Assembly: GCA_028706475.1 (NCBI GenBank)
Contig: JAQWBI010000013.1
Span: forward strand, 1-46,582
Source: Candidatus Cloacimonadota bacterium
GTDB taxonomy: Bacteria; Cloacimonadota; Cloacimonadia; Cloacimonadales; Cloacimonadaceae
Direction of reading: 5' to 3'
Length of the DNA: 46,582 nt
Shown here: positions 33,423 through 43,345 of the stretch, piece after piece
Numbering within the stretch: position 1 is the stretch's first letter
Layout of the letters: every line of letters begins with the position of its first letter
The notes under the pieces: model-generated
Databases searched by the model: none
Told to the model about the DNA's origin: nothing
Seen by the model: the letters and a program-made list of their open reading frames with translations, nothing else
Made by a program: the position numbers and the translations under genes

Positions 33423-33444
33423 GAGCCCGATCATAACCGGGCTC
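33423..33444 (-). terminator. Hairpin between nfeD and the solute-binding gene
   Basis: GAGCCCG at 33423-33429 pairs with CGGGCTC at 33438-33444. On the minus strand it is followed by TTGCTTT, a weak T-tract, so it may attenuate or terminate after the nfeD gene. Confidence 0.5.
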
Positions 33445-33454
33445 CATATTGTGG

Positions 33455-33898
33455 TTATTCGTGTTTCTGGACAATCAGCTTGTTGCCGTCGATACCAGTA
33501 ATCAATACTTTCTCTCCGGCGTCTATGGGTAGATGACCTTCTGTAACTGCTACCCATTCTTCACCGCCCACTTTCACATATCCCTTTCCATCTGGAGGAA
33601 TTGGCGTTACAATGTGACCGAACTTGCCTTTCAAGGCATATACGTTGGTTTCTTTCCCGGGATGAGCCAGTACCTTTTTGCCCAATTTGCGCATCAATAG
33701 AAAGGCGATGAAGCTGAATATGGCAAAGAGCATGATCTGCAGCAGGATGCTGGATTGAACGAAGGGGAGCAAGGCAAAGAGGCCGGTTACTATAGCTCCG
33801 ATACCCAGGGACACAAAGAAGAAGGCAGGATCAAAGATTTCGATGATTATCAGGATAATCCCCAGGATCATCCAAATGTGCCAGGCGAGTAGAACCAT
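33455..33898 (-). CDS. NfeD family membrane protein
   Basis: A 147-residue short NfeD (YbbK-like) protein. Residues 1-75 give two to three closely spaced membrane helices (WHIWMILGIILIIIEIFDPA onward), and residues 85-147 form the OB-fold domain with GKGYVKVGGEEWVAV and the KVLITGIDGNKLIV strand. Such proteins usually work with SPFH/stomatin-type membrane proteins. No SPFH partner is adjacent; the upstream DUF4349 protein, 20 bases away, is also a membrane protein. GGAG lies before the ATG. Confidence 0.88.
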   Translation of the reverse strand: MVLLAWHIWMILGIILIIIEIFDPAFFFVSLGIGAIVTGLFALLPFVQSSILLQIMLFAIFSFIAFLLMRKLGKKVLAHPGKETNVYALKGKFGHIVTPIPPDGKGYVKVGGEEWVAVTEGHLPIDAGEKVLITGIDGNKLIVQKHE

Positions 33899-33918
33899 AA
33901 TAATCTCCTGCTATACTT

Positions 33919-34818
33919 TTATTTTTCTGTATCGTCCTTGTTCTCTGAAGATGCGCTTTTATCCTTGTAAATTCGCTTCACTTTCCGCTTTCTGGAGTCG
34001 GATCCGTAGCGGGAATTGTAACGGCCATAACTGGAATAGTTGCCTCCATATGTGTAACCGCCGCCCAATCCACTGGTATTGATGTTCTTTACTCCCAAGG
34101 CAGAAAGGAAATACATTACTAATTTTGAACCAAAGAATAATAGAACTACGCCAATTGCAAAGATGCCGAGCCATTTGAGATAGATGAGAACAAGAGTCTT
34201 CACCATACCAAACCAGCCGATACTTCGTTGGAGGGGTCTTAGTGTGATGTATAGCAACACATTCTCCTGTTCACGAAGCTTATCCAGCTTCTGACCGGAT
34301 TCCCGGATCAACAGGTGTAAAGATTCTTTTCTGCGGTTTTGCTGCTCTGAAGGAAAGCGGACTTTGTCGAGTTCAGTCAGTTCATTTTCATAGCTGGCCA
34401 AGCGTGCGCTTTCTGTGTCGTAATCGAGATTTACCAGAGAGGTATCAATCTGCTCTGTTTGTGAGCTAATCACACCAAATGTTTTCAATTCTGCGATAAT
34501 CCCGTCCAGTTCATTTTGAGGAACGGAAAACAGGTATGCCCCGAAGTTGCTCTCGTTTTGTTTGCGGATACGTTGCTTTCCCTTTTCATTGATGATCCGG
34601 TTTATTCCTTCCTGGGCTGCAGCGATATCTTTGGCGCTGAATTGTACCTGAGCTTTGTTTATAAACATCAGATCCCTGTATTCATTGGTGCTGGTTTTAA
34701 AATCGATATTCACCTTTCCGGTATTGCTCTTTTCATACTGGATAATGGTGGCAACCAGTGCCAAAAAAACCACAAATACTGCTATACCTTTAGCTCTGCT
34801 TCTAGATCTTTTGCTCAC
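33919..34818 (-). CDS. DUF4349 membrane protein
   Basis: A 299-residue membrane protein matching DUF4349. A signal-anchor helix lies near 11-26 (IAVFVVFLALVATIIQY). A periplasmic region follows with the VPQNELDGIIAELKTFGVIS strand and a coiled coil rich in Glu and Arg at about 150-190. A second membrane helix lies near 211-237. The tail is Gly/Tyr/Ser-rich, then basic. The function of the family is not established. Its start overlaps the recN stop by 17 bases, so it is the next gene in the operon but unlikely to act in recombination. Confidence 0.82.
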   Translation of the reverse strand: MSKRSRSRAKGIAVFVVFLALVATIIQYEKSNTGKVNIDFKTSTNEYRDLMFINKAQVQFSAKDIAAAQEGINRIINEKGKQRIRKQNESNFGAYLFSVPQNELDGIIAELKTFGVISSQTEQIDTSLVNLDYDTESARLASYENELTELDKVRFPSEQQNRRKESLHLLIRESGQKLDKLREQENVLLYITLRPLQRSIGWFGMVKTLVLIYLKWLGIFAIGVVLLFFGSKLVMYFLSALGVKNINTSGLGGGYTYGGNYSSYGRYNSRYGSDSRKRKVKRIYKDKSASSENKDDTEK

Positions 34819-36520
34819 TTAATTCCTCTTTATTATGTCTATTTATAAGTTCCTCTGCGTGCTTCAGTGCAAGAGGTGAAGCGCTGCCGGAAAGCATTCT
34901 GGCCAATTCGGCAATACGCTCGTCTCTGTCTAGAACGCTTAGGCTCACGCTGGTTCTGGACTCTGCGCTTTTCACAACCGCGATATGAGTGTCTGCAACG
35001 GCTGCTATCTGTGCTAGATGAGTAACACAAAGAACAGGATGCTTTTTTGCTATCTGAGCAATGCAAGCGGCAACTTTATCGGCTGTCTTACCTCCGATCC
35101 CAGCGTCAATTTCGTCCAGAATCAGAAGCCTTGCACTCTCTTTGCTAACCAATACTTCCTTTATTCCCAATAGGATGCGGCTCATCTCTCCTCCACTGGC
35201 AACTGCAGCAAGATTCTTCAATTCGCTGCCGGTATTTGCCGAGAACAGAAATTCAACGCTATCCTGTCCTGTTTCTGAATATGCAAGTAAAGCATCTTGC
35301 TTGTTTATTTCAATTTCTCTTTTTTTGTCAATCTTAATCTTGAAGCGGGCATCATTCATGCCCAAATTGCGAATGCTTTGCTCCAAGTCCCTGCTTAATC
35401 TTTGTGCTGCTTCATTACGGATTCGGCTTAACTCGTCTGCTTGTTTGATGATGGCTAAGATGCTCTCATCCATCTTTTTACGGGCTTCTATGATACTACT
35501 GTCAATGTTTTGCGCTGCAGCTATCTCGGCTTTGCGTTGCTCAAATAGCTGTAGTAAATCTTCCACACTCTTTACCCTGTGCTTATGCAGAAGAGAGTTG
35601 ATCAGGTTCAGACGTTCTTCGATCTCATTGATGCGGGTGGGATCGGGATTGAGGTTATCTAGAATACCCGAAAGCTCAAAGGAGGTGGAGCGCAGGGCTT
35701 CCAATGCTTCGGTAAGGTTCTGAACTACATTCTGAAGAGCGTTGTTCAGCCCCTTGTACTGCTCCAGCTGTGAGGCAAAGTGTCCCAACTGGTCAAATAT
35801 GCTGTTTTCGCTTTCAAATAGAGCTTGATTCATGGTGTTGCCCAAGCTGAGGATATCCATGGAGTGGGAGAGTAATTCATATTCCTTTTGCAGGGACAAA
35901 TCTTCTCCCGGTTTGATGGCTGCGCTCTCCAATTCCGCAAATTGATAGCGATACAGTTCGATCATCTGGCGTTGTTCTTCTTGCTCTTTTTGCATGGCAT
36001 CCAAATCTGCCCGAAGCCGCTTCAGAGCTATCCAATCTCGTCGAAAACGCTCACGTAAGTCCCCGCATCCGGCAAAGCGATCCACTATCTCCAATTGATA
36101 GGAGGAGAGCAGTATCTTCTGTTGATCCCGCTGATGATGAAAATCCAGCAGCAGGGGCTTTATGGATTTCATTACGGCTGCCGAGACTCTGCGTCCACCT
36201 ATGTAGTAGGCAGACTTGCCATTCTGAGAGATCTCTCTTGCCAGGATGAGCTCTTCTTCCTGATCGTTGTTGATCTCTTGCAGGAGGGCATTAAGCTCGT
36301 CGTTATCACCTTGCTTGAAGCATGTCTCCAGGTAGATGGCGTGATCTTTGTCCCAAGCTTCCAATCCTGCGGGGCTGTCGCCCAGGATGATCCCGATGGA
36401 GCCTACCAGGATCGACTTCCCGGCTCCAGTTTCTCCGGTGATAACGCTCAGACCGGGATTGAACTTCATCCTTAGTTCAGGAACGAGTATGTAGTTCTTG
36501 ATATAGATTTCGCTCAGCAT
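34802..36520 (-). CDS. recN: DNA repair protein RecN
   Basis: SMC-like ATPase acting in double-strand-break repair. The 572 residues begin MLSEIYIKNYILV and have Walker A GETGAGKS at 29-36. The C-terminal ABC signature LLILDEIDAGIGGKTADKVA and the VTHLAQIAAVADTHIAV segment are characteristic. A long central coiled-coil region separates them. The start overlaps the nadK stop by one base (TAATG). The nadK-recN order occurs in many bacteria. No SOS-type operator is apparent, as the gene lies inside an operon. Confidence 0.96.
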   Translation of the reverse strand: MLSEIYIKNYILVPELRMKFNPGLSVITGETGAGKSILVGSIGIILGDSPAGLEAWDKDHAIYLETCFKQGDNDELNALLQEINNDQEEELILAREISQNGKSAYYIGGRRVSAAVMKSIKPLLLDFHHQRDQQKILLSSYQLEIVDRFAGCGDLRERFRRDWIALKRLRADLDAMQKEQEEQRQMIELYRYQFAELESAAIKPGEDLSLQKEYELLSHSMDILSLGNTMNQALFESENSIFDQLGHFASQLEQYKGLNNALQNVVQNLTEALEALRSTSFELSGILDNLNPDPTRINEIEERLNLINSLLHKHRVKSVEDLLQLFEQRKAEIAAAQNIDSSIIEARKKMDESILAIIKQADELSRIRNEAAQRLSRDLEQSIRNLGMNDARFKIKIDKKREIEINKQDALLAYSETGQDSVEFLFSANTGSELKNLAAVASGGEMSRILLGIKEVLVSKESARLLILDEIDAGIGGKTADKVAACIAQIAKKHPVLCVTHLAQIAAVADTHIAVVKSAESRTSVSLSVLDRDERIAELARMLSGSASPLALKHAEELINRHNKEELSEQKI

Positions 36521-37404
36521 TATTTTCCCAAGTGCATCTTGTTACGCAGAATACGGTAAAAAGTGCGTTTGGAGAGTTTGATAAAACGAACTTCGTGGGG
36601 GGAAGCGGTGATGTGTAACTCATCCTGTTCCTGTACCGGGCAGACATTACTGCCATCGATCTGAAGCCATGCGTTTTGGGAGAGTCTATAGATCTTGAGA
36701 CACAGTTTTTCCTCGGCGGGGAATACCATGGGACGAATCGTGAGTAAATGCGGATTGAGCGGACTGAGAACCATGGCCTTCATCTGAGGTGCAAGAATGG
36801 GTCCTCCAGCGGATAGTGAATAGGCTGTGGAACCTGTGGGAGTGCAAACCACTACTCCGTCGCAACGGGCATCGAACACATAGCGTCCTTTGGCAAAGAT
36901 GCGGGCATTTATCAAACCGGGATTTTCACCTTTATACACTACCACGTCATTCAATGCCTGTCCTTGCCGGATTACCCGGTCTCCTCGTTTCAGCGTACAA
37001 GTAATCAGCATGCGGGATAGAATCTTGTACTTGCCTGCTACCAAATCGCGGATGGAAGCGCTAATCTCCGGAAGTGTGCTCTCGGATAGAAAGCCCAGAT
37101 AACCCAGATTGATACCCAGAATGGGAGCTCCGGTTTTCAAGGCCAAATCTTTGGCTTTCAGGATGGTACCATCACCGCCAAAGACTAAAATGCAATCTAT
37201 GGATACTCCCTTGTTTTTGTGGTAAAAATCGACTACTTGAACGGGCTCTTGCAGGATGTCTTTCTGGCTGAGTTCTCCAAAGAAAAGCAATTCCTTTCCG
37301 GATGTGTTTTGGCTCTTATCTTCATCCTTGAGTCGGTACAGCAAACAGAATATGCTGGCTTTGTCTGCAAAACCGGGATTTATGTAAACGGCGAAGTTTC
37401 TCAT
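36520..37404 (-). CDS. nadK: NAD kinase
   Basis: Phosphorylates NAD to NADP, using ATP or polyphosphate. The 294 residues contain the ATP-binding motif VFGGDGTILKA with GGDGT at 76-80, GINLGYLGFLSE, GDGVV-like DGVVVCTPTGSTAYSLSAGGP, and IRPMVFP. The ATG at 37404 is selected because it makes an ATGA overlap with the rsgA stop (37401-37404) and gives the usual short beta-strand start; ATG 37422 is in frame with a weaker case. The next gene, recN, starts at its stop. Confidence 0.95.
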   Translation of the reverse strand: MRNFAVYINPGFADKASIFCLLYRLKDEDKSQNTSGKELLFFGELSQKDILQEPVQVVDFYHKNKGVSIDCILVFGGDGTILKAKDLALKTGAPILGINLGYLGFLSESTLPEISASIRDLVAGKYKILSRMLITCTLKRGDRVIRQGQALNDVVVYKGENPGLINARIFAKGRYVFDARCDGVVVCTPTGSTAYSLSAGGPILAPQMKAMVLSPLNPHLLTIRPMVFPAEEKLCLKIYRLSQNAWLQIDGSNVCPVQEQDELHITASPHEVRFIKLSKRTFYRILRNKMHLGK

Positions 37405-38465
37405 ATATTGTCCATTATCCATCTATAGGATTCATAACGAAAAGGGTCTAGATTGCCTTCTTCCATTGCTGACAGCACCGCACAACCTTCTTCGTGGATG
37501 TGGGTGCAATCCCGGAACAGACACTGGGGATAGAAGCGATCGAAGCCCGGAAATAGCTTGGGGATGTATTCTTTGTCCTGCTGATGTAGAGTAAGTGTCT
37601 TGATCCCAGGTGTATCTATCAGGTATCCGCCAAAACTAAAGGGTAACATCAGAGCTTGAGTGGTGGTATGTTTGCCTTTCTCGTTGAAATCGCTTATCTC
37701 GGCTGTTAGCAACTCCAGTCCCGGCTCCAAAGAGTTTATCAGAGAGCTTTTTCCTGCTCCGGAGTGTCCGGAAAACACAGAGTCTTTATCCCTCAATTCA
37801 TTTTTAAGTTCTTCCATGCCACGACCATCGACCACAGAAGTGAGAATCACTCTGATGCCAGAATCCTTGTAATAGGTTATCTCATCCTCCAGTTCATCAA
37901 AATCTTCACAGAGGTCAATCTTGTTCAGCACCAGAATGGGCCGGATGTTGAATTTCGCTGCCATGATGAGATATCTGTCCACCAATCCCGGTTTGAAGAT
38001 TGGCATCCGCCAGGAGCTTGTGATTACAATTTGGTCGATGTTTGCAGCCAGGGTGATCTCTTTTTGAAAAGAGCCGCCGCTGTAGCGGATCATGCTGTTT
38101 CTGCGCGGCAGAATGTTCTCGATGCGGTAGTCGGGTTCGTAAGTAATGTCCACTTCCACATAGTCCCCTACGGCCAAAATGCCGCTACTCTCATTCTTGA
38201 ACTGTTTCAGACGTCCGCCGATTGAGGCGTTGACCTGTTTGTCGTCAAGATTGATCCGGCATTGGTAATTACTCATCACCTCGATTACCCTGGCTTTTCT
38301 AAGCTCGGTATCGCTTTTTAACACAAGGTTTCGTTTATGAGCGCTGCGAGAGCTTTTGAAGCCTATGTCATGATGTTCGTCGTCCAATATATCAAGATCC
38401 GGCAGACAGATGTTTTTCAGCCTGCCGGTATATTTTTTGGTTCTTTTCTTATCTTTCTGTTTCAC
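37401..38465 (-). CDS. rsgA: Ribosome small subunit GTPase RsgA
   Basis: Circularly permuted GTPase that checks late 30S subunit maturation. The 354 residues have an N-terminal OB fold (about 50-130), then G4 NKID at 181-184, G1 GHSGAGKSS at 233-241 and G3 DTPG near 280. The zinc-binding C-terminal region CLFRDCTHIHEEGCAV carries the Cys/His ligands. An extra basic tail of about 45 residues precedes the OB fold. It overlaps both neighbours by 4 bases, linking the M16 peptidase gene and nadK in one transcript. Confidence 0.95.
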   Translation of the reverse strand: MKQKDKKRTKKYTGRLKNICLPDLDILDDEHHDIGFKSSRSAHKRNLVLKSDTELRKARVIEVMSNYQCRINLDDKQVNASIGGRLKQFKNESSGILAVGDYVEVDITYEPDYRIENILPRRNSMIRYSGGSFQKEITLAANIDQIVITSSWRMPIFKPGLVDRYLIMAAKFNIRPILVLNKIDLCEDFDELEDEITYYKDSGIRVILTSVVDGRGMEELKNELRDKDSVFSGHSGAGKSSLINSLEPGLELLTAEISDFNEKGKHTTTQALMLPFSFGGYLIDTPGIKTLTLHQQDKEYIPKLFPGFDRFYPQCLFRDCTHIHEEGCAVLSAMEEGNLDPFRYESYRWIMDNI

Positions 38466-41386
38466 TTTTTGAACAAGGGTGTGATCATATCAAACAGATC
38501 TGCCGCATCCTTGATCTTGGCTTCGTTTCCCATTACGGCGTAATGATTTTTGTCCAATATAGCTTGAATCAAATCTGCATATTGCCGCAGGTCCTCCAGA
38601 TTTGTGCTGAGTACTTCATCGCGGATTTGTTGACGGTCTTCCTGAGTAAATCCGGTGATATAATCCATCGCGGCAGTAGTTCCCATGGCTTCTGGTGTTT
38701 TGGGATAATCCAACTGAGAAATCTCGCCCAGGATGTATTTGTTCATGTCACGTTTACTGCATTTGAAGCTGCGGATGAATTCCGGGACATTACTGTAGAC
38801 ATCCAGGCTTTCACGGAGGTTTGGATCCCGGTAAGAATAGAAATACTGATATCCGTCCATACCGAAACTGGTCCCGCCACCGTAAGCTCCACCCTTCACT
38901 CGCAGCTCTTTATAGAGGAATTCATTGCTGAGGATGTTTGCCAATACACGCAGGCGGCCGGAGTAGGAATAGCCTTTGCGGAAAAAGTTTCCGCCCTGGA
39001 CTACATACTGGATCTTGATCGGAGCGGCAATTCCTTCATTGGTGCTGCTCGTGATAAATTCATTTTCCACAGCCGGATGTTCGTCTGTGCCACACTCTTT
39101 CGTGAAGGCAGGTAATTTATTTACTACATCATCTATCAGCTCTTCATTTGCCGTTATGCTGAATATGGCTTTGTGAATATTGAAGAAATGCGACTGAACC
39201 CATTTCAGTTCTCCTATGATCTTATCGATATCACTTTCCATGTTATTGGCTAGATCACGGAGAAAATTCAGATAGTCCAAACCGTTGATTTTATCTTTGA
39301 AGGCATGATACTGCGAGAAGGGAGCAAACATTCTTTGCACGGTTATCTGCATTCCGCTGTTTATCACATTATGCTCCATGGCAGTCTTAAATTCCATGAT
39401 CAGGCTTTTGATACGAGAGGGATTGTCCAAGGCAGGTCTCAGGGCATATTCAGTACAAAGATCCATCAATTTGGCAGTCTTGGAAGCAATAGCTTTACCG
39501 GAGAGTACCAGTTTGGGCAGAATGTCATCAGGAGTCTGATAGCTGTTTGCCACATCAACATACAGGTTTATGCCACCGGTATTGTTGCTGATTTCGTTGG
39601 AAAGGTCACCAAAGCTGAAGTTTTCGCTGTTGATTTGCCCCAAGAGCTGTGTATAGAGCTTTATCCAGGGCAGGTCTTGGACATTAGCATGAGAAAGGTC
39701 GAAAAAAGCCTTCAGATAAACTATCCCATTGGTATGCACGGGGTGCTTCAGTATTGTGTATGTCCCCTGGATATCGCTTTCGCAGGGTAGCGATTGGGCT
39801 TTGGAATCCACATCACTAAGGTTGAGCAGCGGGATTTTCTGGATATCTTCATCGCTATCCAAAGCTTCTTGCCAAGCTTTCAAATCTTTGTTGTAGGCTA
39901 TCAGTTCGCTTATCTCTTTTTTGCTCAGCTTTTTCTTATATGCATCCAGCTTAGCTTTGGTAATTGCTTCTTGCTTTGCGATCAATCCAGGAATCGGCTC
40001 AAAATGAACTTCAGTACTGTGTGTATTCTCCAAAAAGACCTCTTGGACAAGAGTCTCAAACATGGGTTCTTTCAAGCCCCTACGCAATTCTTTCAGGTAA
40101 CCTTCAAAGGCCAGGAAGTTGCTAGGGTCGCCGCCATGATTCCATAAGCCCAAGCAGTATAAATTGTAGAATAAACCTTTGGGAAAGCGATTCAATTGAG
40201 CTTCGCGCAGGAAGAACTCTTTGTAATTTATCATCGCTTCCAGCATCTTTTTGTCGAATCCCTCTTTCGATATCCGGCTCAATTCTTTGCGGATGAGCTC
40301 ACTAAGAGGTTTTAGCTTGTCCTTTTGAACTTGTTTACAGATGATTGTGATTGTGGGCTGAAGAATATCATTTTGCACTGAAATGGTGGAATCCTTGCAC
40401 AAGCCCGATTCCCGAATCACGTTTTTCAGAGGGGAAGCGGGATAGTACATCAGTAATTCGCATAGAAGCGAGAGCTTTTGATCTAGATAAGTATCCGTGA
40501 CCTTCCCATAGGTGAAATTCAAGGCCAGATAATATTGATCCGTGGGATCCGTATCGTCGCCCAAAGGATATTGGCAATCTATTTGTTTGAGCGCCTTAAA
40601 GGGTTTTTGTTCAGGTAATTCAATCCTGATCCCGGGATCATCGAAGTTGCTGAGATACTCTTCATCGATGATCTTCAACGTGGCGTCAATATCCATGTCT
40701 CCATACAGCCAAATTTTACTGTTTGAGGGGTGATAATACTTGCTATGGAATTGTGTGAATTTCTCTTGTGTAAGCTCCGGAATTGAATCTGGGTCGCCAC
40801 CGCTCTCGAAGCCATAAGGAGTATCCGGGAATTGAGCATGCTGACAATAGCGGTTTATTATGCTATCGACAGACGAAAATGCGCCCTTCATTTCGTTGTA
40901 CACCACACCGCGATAGTTTATCTCGGCATCTTCGCTAAACAGTTCGTAGTGCCAGCCTTCTTGATCCAGGATGCGTGATTCTTCGTAGATTCTGGGATAC
41001 AGCACTGCATCCAAATACACTCGCATCAGGTTTATGAAGTCTTTATCATTTGTGGACGCAACGGGATAGCTGGTCCAGTCGGCTGAGGTCATGGCGTTTA
41101 TGAATGTATTCAGGCTACCCTTTACCAGTTCCATAAAGGTGCCTTTTGCGGGGTAGTTCTTGCTGCCGTTCAACACAGAGTGCTCCAAAATGTGCGGGCA
41201 TCCCGTATCGTCTTCTGGGATGGTTTTGAAGGTGATATTGAATGCTTTATTGTTGTCAGAGCATGCCAGAAAAATCAGATCTGCTCCGCTCTTTCGGTGA
41301 CGGTAGCGATTGTAGTTGCAGTTGATTTCGCTAATCTCCTGGCTTTGAATCAGCTCAAAGCCATGTAATAGCTTGGTTTTCTTCAT
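38462..41386 (-). CDS. M16C peptidase, presequence-protease-like
   Basis: A 974-residue metallopeptidase with two pitrilysin halves, the size of PreP and falcilysin. The inverted zinc motif HxxEH is His65-Ile-Leu-Glu68-His69 in CPHILEHSVL, followed by MELVKGSLNTFINAMT. The distal Glu ligand region is in the GVVYNEMKGAF stretch. A C-terminal half with RVKGGAYGGGTSFG and an Arg-Tyr pair is typical of M16. No signal peptide is seen, so it is cytoplasmic and probably degrades small peptides. It sits 22 bases after dapA and overlaps rsgA by ATGA. Confidence 0.93.
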   Translation of the reverse strand: MKKTKLLHGFELIQSQEISEINCNYNRYRHRKSGADLIFLACSDNNKAFNITFKTIPEDDTGCPHILEHSVLNGSKNYPAKGTFMELVKGSLNTFINAMTSADWTSYPVASTNDKDFINLMRVYLDAVLYPRIYEESRILDQEGWHYELFSEDAEINYRGVVYNEMKGAFSSVDSIINRYCQHAQFPDTPYGFESGGDPDSIPELTQEKFTQFHSKYYHPSNSKIWLYGDMDIDATLKIIDEEYLSNFDDPGIRIELPEQKPFKALKQIDCQYPLGDDTDPTDQYYLALNFTYGKVTDTYLDQKLSLLCELLMYYPASPLKNVIRESGLCKDSTISVQNDILQPTITIICKQVQKDKLKPLSELIRKELSRISKEGFDKKMLEAMINYKEFFLREAQLNRFPKGLFYNLYCLGLWNHGGDPSNFLAFEGYLKELRRGLKEPMFETLVQEVFLENTHSTEVHFEPIPGLIAKQEAITKAKLDAYKKKLSKKEISELIAYNKDLKAWQEALDSDEDIQKIPLLNLSDVDSKAQSLPCESDIQGTYTILKHPVHTNGIVYLKAFFDLSHANVQDLPWIKLYTQLLGQINSENFSFGDLSNEISNNTGGINLYVDVANSYQTPDDILPKLVLSGKAIASKTAKLMDLCTEYALRPALDNPSRIKSLIMEFKTAMEHNVINSGMQITVQRMFAPFSQYHAFKDKINGLDYLNFLRDLANNMESDIDKIIGELKWVQSHFFNIHKAIFSITANEELIDDVVNKLPAFTKECGTDEHPAVENEFITSSTNEGIAAPIKIQYVVQGGNFFRKGYSYSGRLRVLANILSNEFLYKELRVKGGAYGGGTSFGMDGYQYFYSYRDPNLRESLDVYSNVPEFIRSFKCSKRDMNKYILGEISQLDYPKTPEAMGTTAAMDYITGFTQEDRQQIRDEVLSTNLEDLRQYADLIQAILDKNHYAVMGNEAKIKDAADLFDMITPLFKK

Positions 41387-41408
41387 GAGTGTATTCCTTA
41401 AGATTGTT

Positions 41409-42284
41409 TCAGATGAGATTATATGCTTTCAACCCTTCGCGTAATATCTCGCGGTGGTTATCCTGCATTTTGCAGAGGGGTAGACGGAATTCCAGATCCA
41501 TATAGCCCATCATATGCAGTGCTTCTTTGGCTGGGATGGGGTTTGTTTCTATGAACATCAAGTGATTCAACTGCGCCAAATAGGCATGTTGAGCTTTGGC
41601 TGCGGTGAAATCGTTATTTAGGCAACTGGACATGTGTTCACTCATCAATCTTGGAGCAACATTTGCAGTTACCGAAATGCACCCTTTGGCTCCTATCGCC
41701 ATCAGAGGCATGTTCAGGGCATCTTCCCCGCTCATCAGGCTAAAGCCATCTGGGGCGTCTCTCAGGATAAAGGTAGCTTGTACAAGGTTGCCACTGGCCT
41801 CTTTTATACCGACGATATTGGGGCATTCACGAGCAAGGCGTATGGTGGTCTCAGGGGAGATATTCACTCCAGTGCGTCCGGGAACATTGTAGATCACGAT
41901 CGGGATGTTTACTTTGGACGCTATGCTTTTAAAGTATTCGTACATGCCACTTTGAGTGGGTTTTATGTAATAGGGAGTGATTACAAGGGCATAATCCGCA
42001 CCAAATTCCTCTGCCTTTTTGGTGTTGGCGAGACTCTGCATGTAGTTATTCGTACCAGTTCCAATCATTACCGGGACTTTTTTGGCAATCCTCTGTTGTG
42101 CGAAGCGAAGGAGGGCGTCTTTCTCATCCCCTGCCAAGGCGGCTGCTTCGGCGGTGGTACCAAGAAGCAGTATCCCGTCTGTGCCGTTGTCTAAATGAAA
42201 ATTAATCAGGTTTTCTAGAGCACTCCAATCCACATTGCCATTTTTGAATGGCGTCACTAGTGCAACATAAGATCCTTGCAGCAT
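41409..42284 (-). CDS. dapA: 4-hydroxy-tetrahydrodipicolinate synthase
   Basis: Condenses pyruvate with aspartate semialdehyde, the first step of the diaminopimelate/lysine branch. The 291 residues form a TIM barrel opening SYVALVTPFKNGNVDW. The Thr-Thr pair lies at 43-44 in LGTTAEAAAL, where the usual GES is AEA. The Tyr of the catalytic triad is in VIYNVPGRTGV, and the Schiff-base Lys is in VGIKEASGN. A GSYVALVTPF N-terminus and an ITVTAN-like strand (SVTANVAP) support DapA over other members. It is the first gene of the minus-strand run ending at 32648, after a 239-base gap. A kinship to N-acetylneuraminate lyase is the alternative. Confidence 0.93.
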   Translation of the reverse strand: MLQGSYVALVTPFKNGNVDWSALENLINFHLDNGTDGILLLGTTAEAAALAGDEKDALLRFAQQRIAKKVPVMIGTGTNNYMQSLANTKKAEEFGADYALVITPYYIKPTQSGMYEYFKSIASKVNIPIVIYNVPGRTGVNISPETTIRLARECPNIVGIKEASGNLVQATFILRDAPDGFSLMSGEDALNMPLMAIGAKGCISVTANVAPRLMSEHMSSCLNNDFTAAKAQHAYLAQLNHLMFIETNPIPAKEALHMMGYMDLEFRLPLCKMQDNHREILREGLKAYNLI

Positions 42285-42523
42285 CTTTCCTCCACAGTCA
42301 AGATCTCTATTTTAGGCATAGATTTATCACATAATAACACAAAATTAACTTCGTTTGCATGCTATCGAGGATTCAGAAATCCGTCAATATAAATTTATCG
42401 TCACATGGGAAAATTGAAGCTCTATAAATGCTGAACCGGATCCAAATATCCTTGTATCTCAAAGGCAGGCATTCTGTCTGTGAGGTCGATGTTTGTACCC
42501 GGTTAGCAATATAGACCTTGATG

Positions 42524-43345
42524 TTATTTTGCTTCTTCTACTTTTTCCAGTACTTTCAGCACCATATCCATCAGGTTCTGCGCCGAGGGCATTTTATTGT
42601 AGAAATAGATGTATGGCTTACCCTGATCTGCAGAAAGGCCAATGTTGGGATCCATTTCCAGTTCAGCCAAGAGATCCAATTGATGGTCGAAGATCAATCT
42701 TTCCAACCCATTACCACTGAATATCCTGGTTGTCTTTCCGCAATCCGGACAGCGGAAGTACTTCATGTTTTCCACCAGTCCCAAGATTGGCAGATTCAAT
42801 TGCTGGGCGAAATTCACGGATTTCTTGACGTCCAAAACAGCCAAATCCTGAGGAGTGCTTACTATCACAGCGCCATCCAATGTGCCCATGGTTTGTATTA
42901 CGGAAAGCGGTTCATCGCCAGTTCCCGGAGGGCAATCAATTACCAAATAATCCAATTCCGGCCACTCAAAATCGCTGAAGAACTGCTTGATCAAGGTCAT
43001 CTTCATGGGTCCGCGCCAGATCAGTGCGCTATCTTCGGATTTGATCAGCGATGCCACAGAAAGCACATAGAGGTTGGACAGTACTTTAATAGGTGCCGGC
43101 ATGCCGTTTACAGCAGTGGGGATTCCCATGCCTTCGATGCCTGTGAGTTTTACCACTGAAGGTCCGTGCACATCCACATCCAGAATGCCCACGGTTTTGC
43201 CTTGCATGGCCAGGCCATAAGCCAAGTTTGTGGCTACAAAGCTTTTGCCCACACCGCCTTTGCCGCTCATTACTATAATGCGGTGTTTGATTTTCTTCAG
43301 GTTCGCTTGAACTTGGAGGTCTTTTTGGTCTTTCTCGTCTGTCAT
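42524..43345 (-). CDS. Mrp/NBP35-type P-loop ATPase
   Basis: A 273-residue ATPase of the Mrp/ApbC class that carries and delivers Fe-S clusters. The deviant Walker A SGKGGVGKS is at 27-35, then DVDVHGPSVVKL, and DCPPGTGDE. A CPDC motif at Cys199 and Cys202 can bind the bridging cluster. There is no N-terminal MIP18 domain, as in short Mrp forms. It is the last gene of the seven-gene operon that begins at 46440, starting directly next to the DUF5320 stop. In Desulfovibrio an Mrp-type ATPase belongs to the orange protein complex operon. Confidence 0.93.
   Translation of the reverse strand: MTDEKDQKDLQVQANLKKIKHRIIVMSGKGGVGKSFVATNLAYGLAMQGKTVGILDVDVHGPSVVKLTGIEGMGIPTAVNGMPAPIKVLSNLYVLSVASLIKSEDSALIWRGPMKMTLIKQFFSDFEWPELDYLVIDCPPGTGDEPLSVIQTMGTLDGAVIVSTPQDLAVLDVKKSVNFAQQLNLPILGLVENMKYFRCPDCGKTTRIFSGNGLERLIFDHQLDLLAELEMDPNIGLSADQGKPYIYFYNKMPSAQNLMDMVLKVLEKVEEAK

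Noticed and set aside
42518-43159. Plus-strand frame of 213 codons
   Set aside because: Antisense to the Mrp ATPase, which has clear Walker and CPDC motifs.
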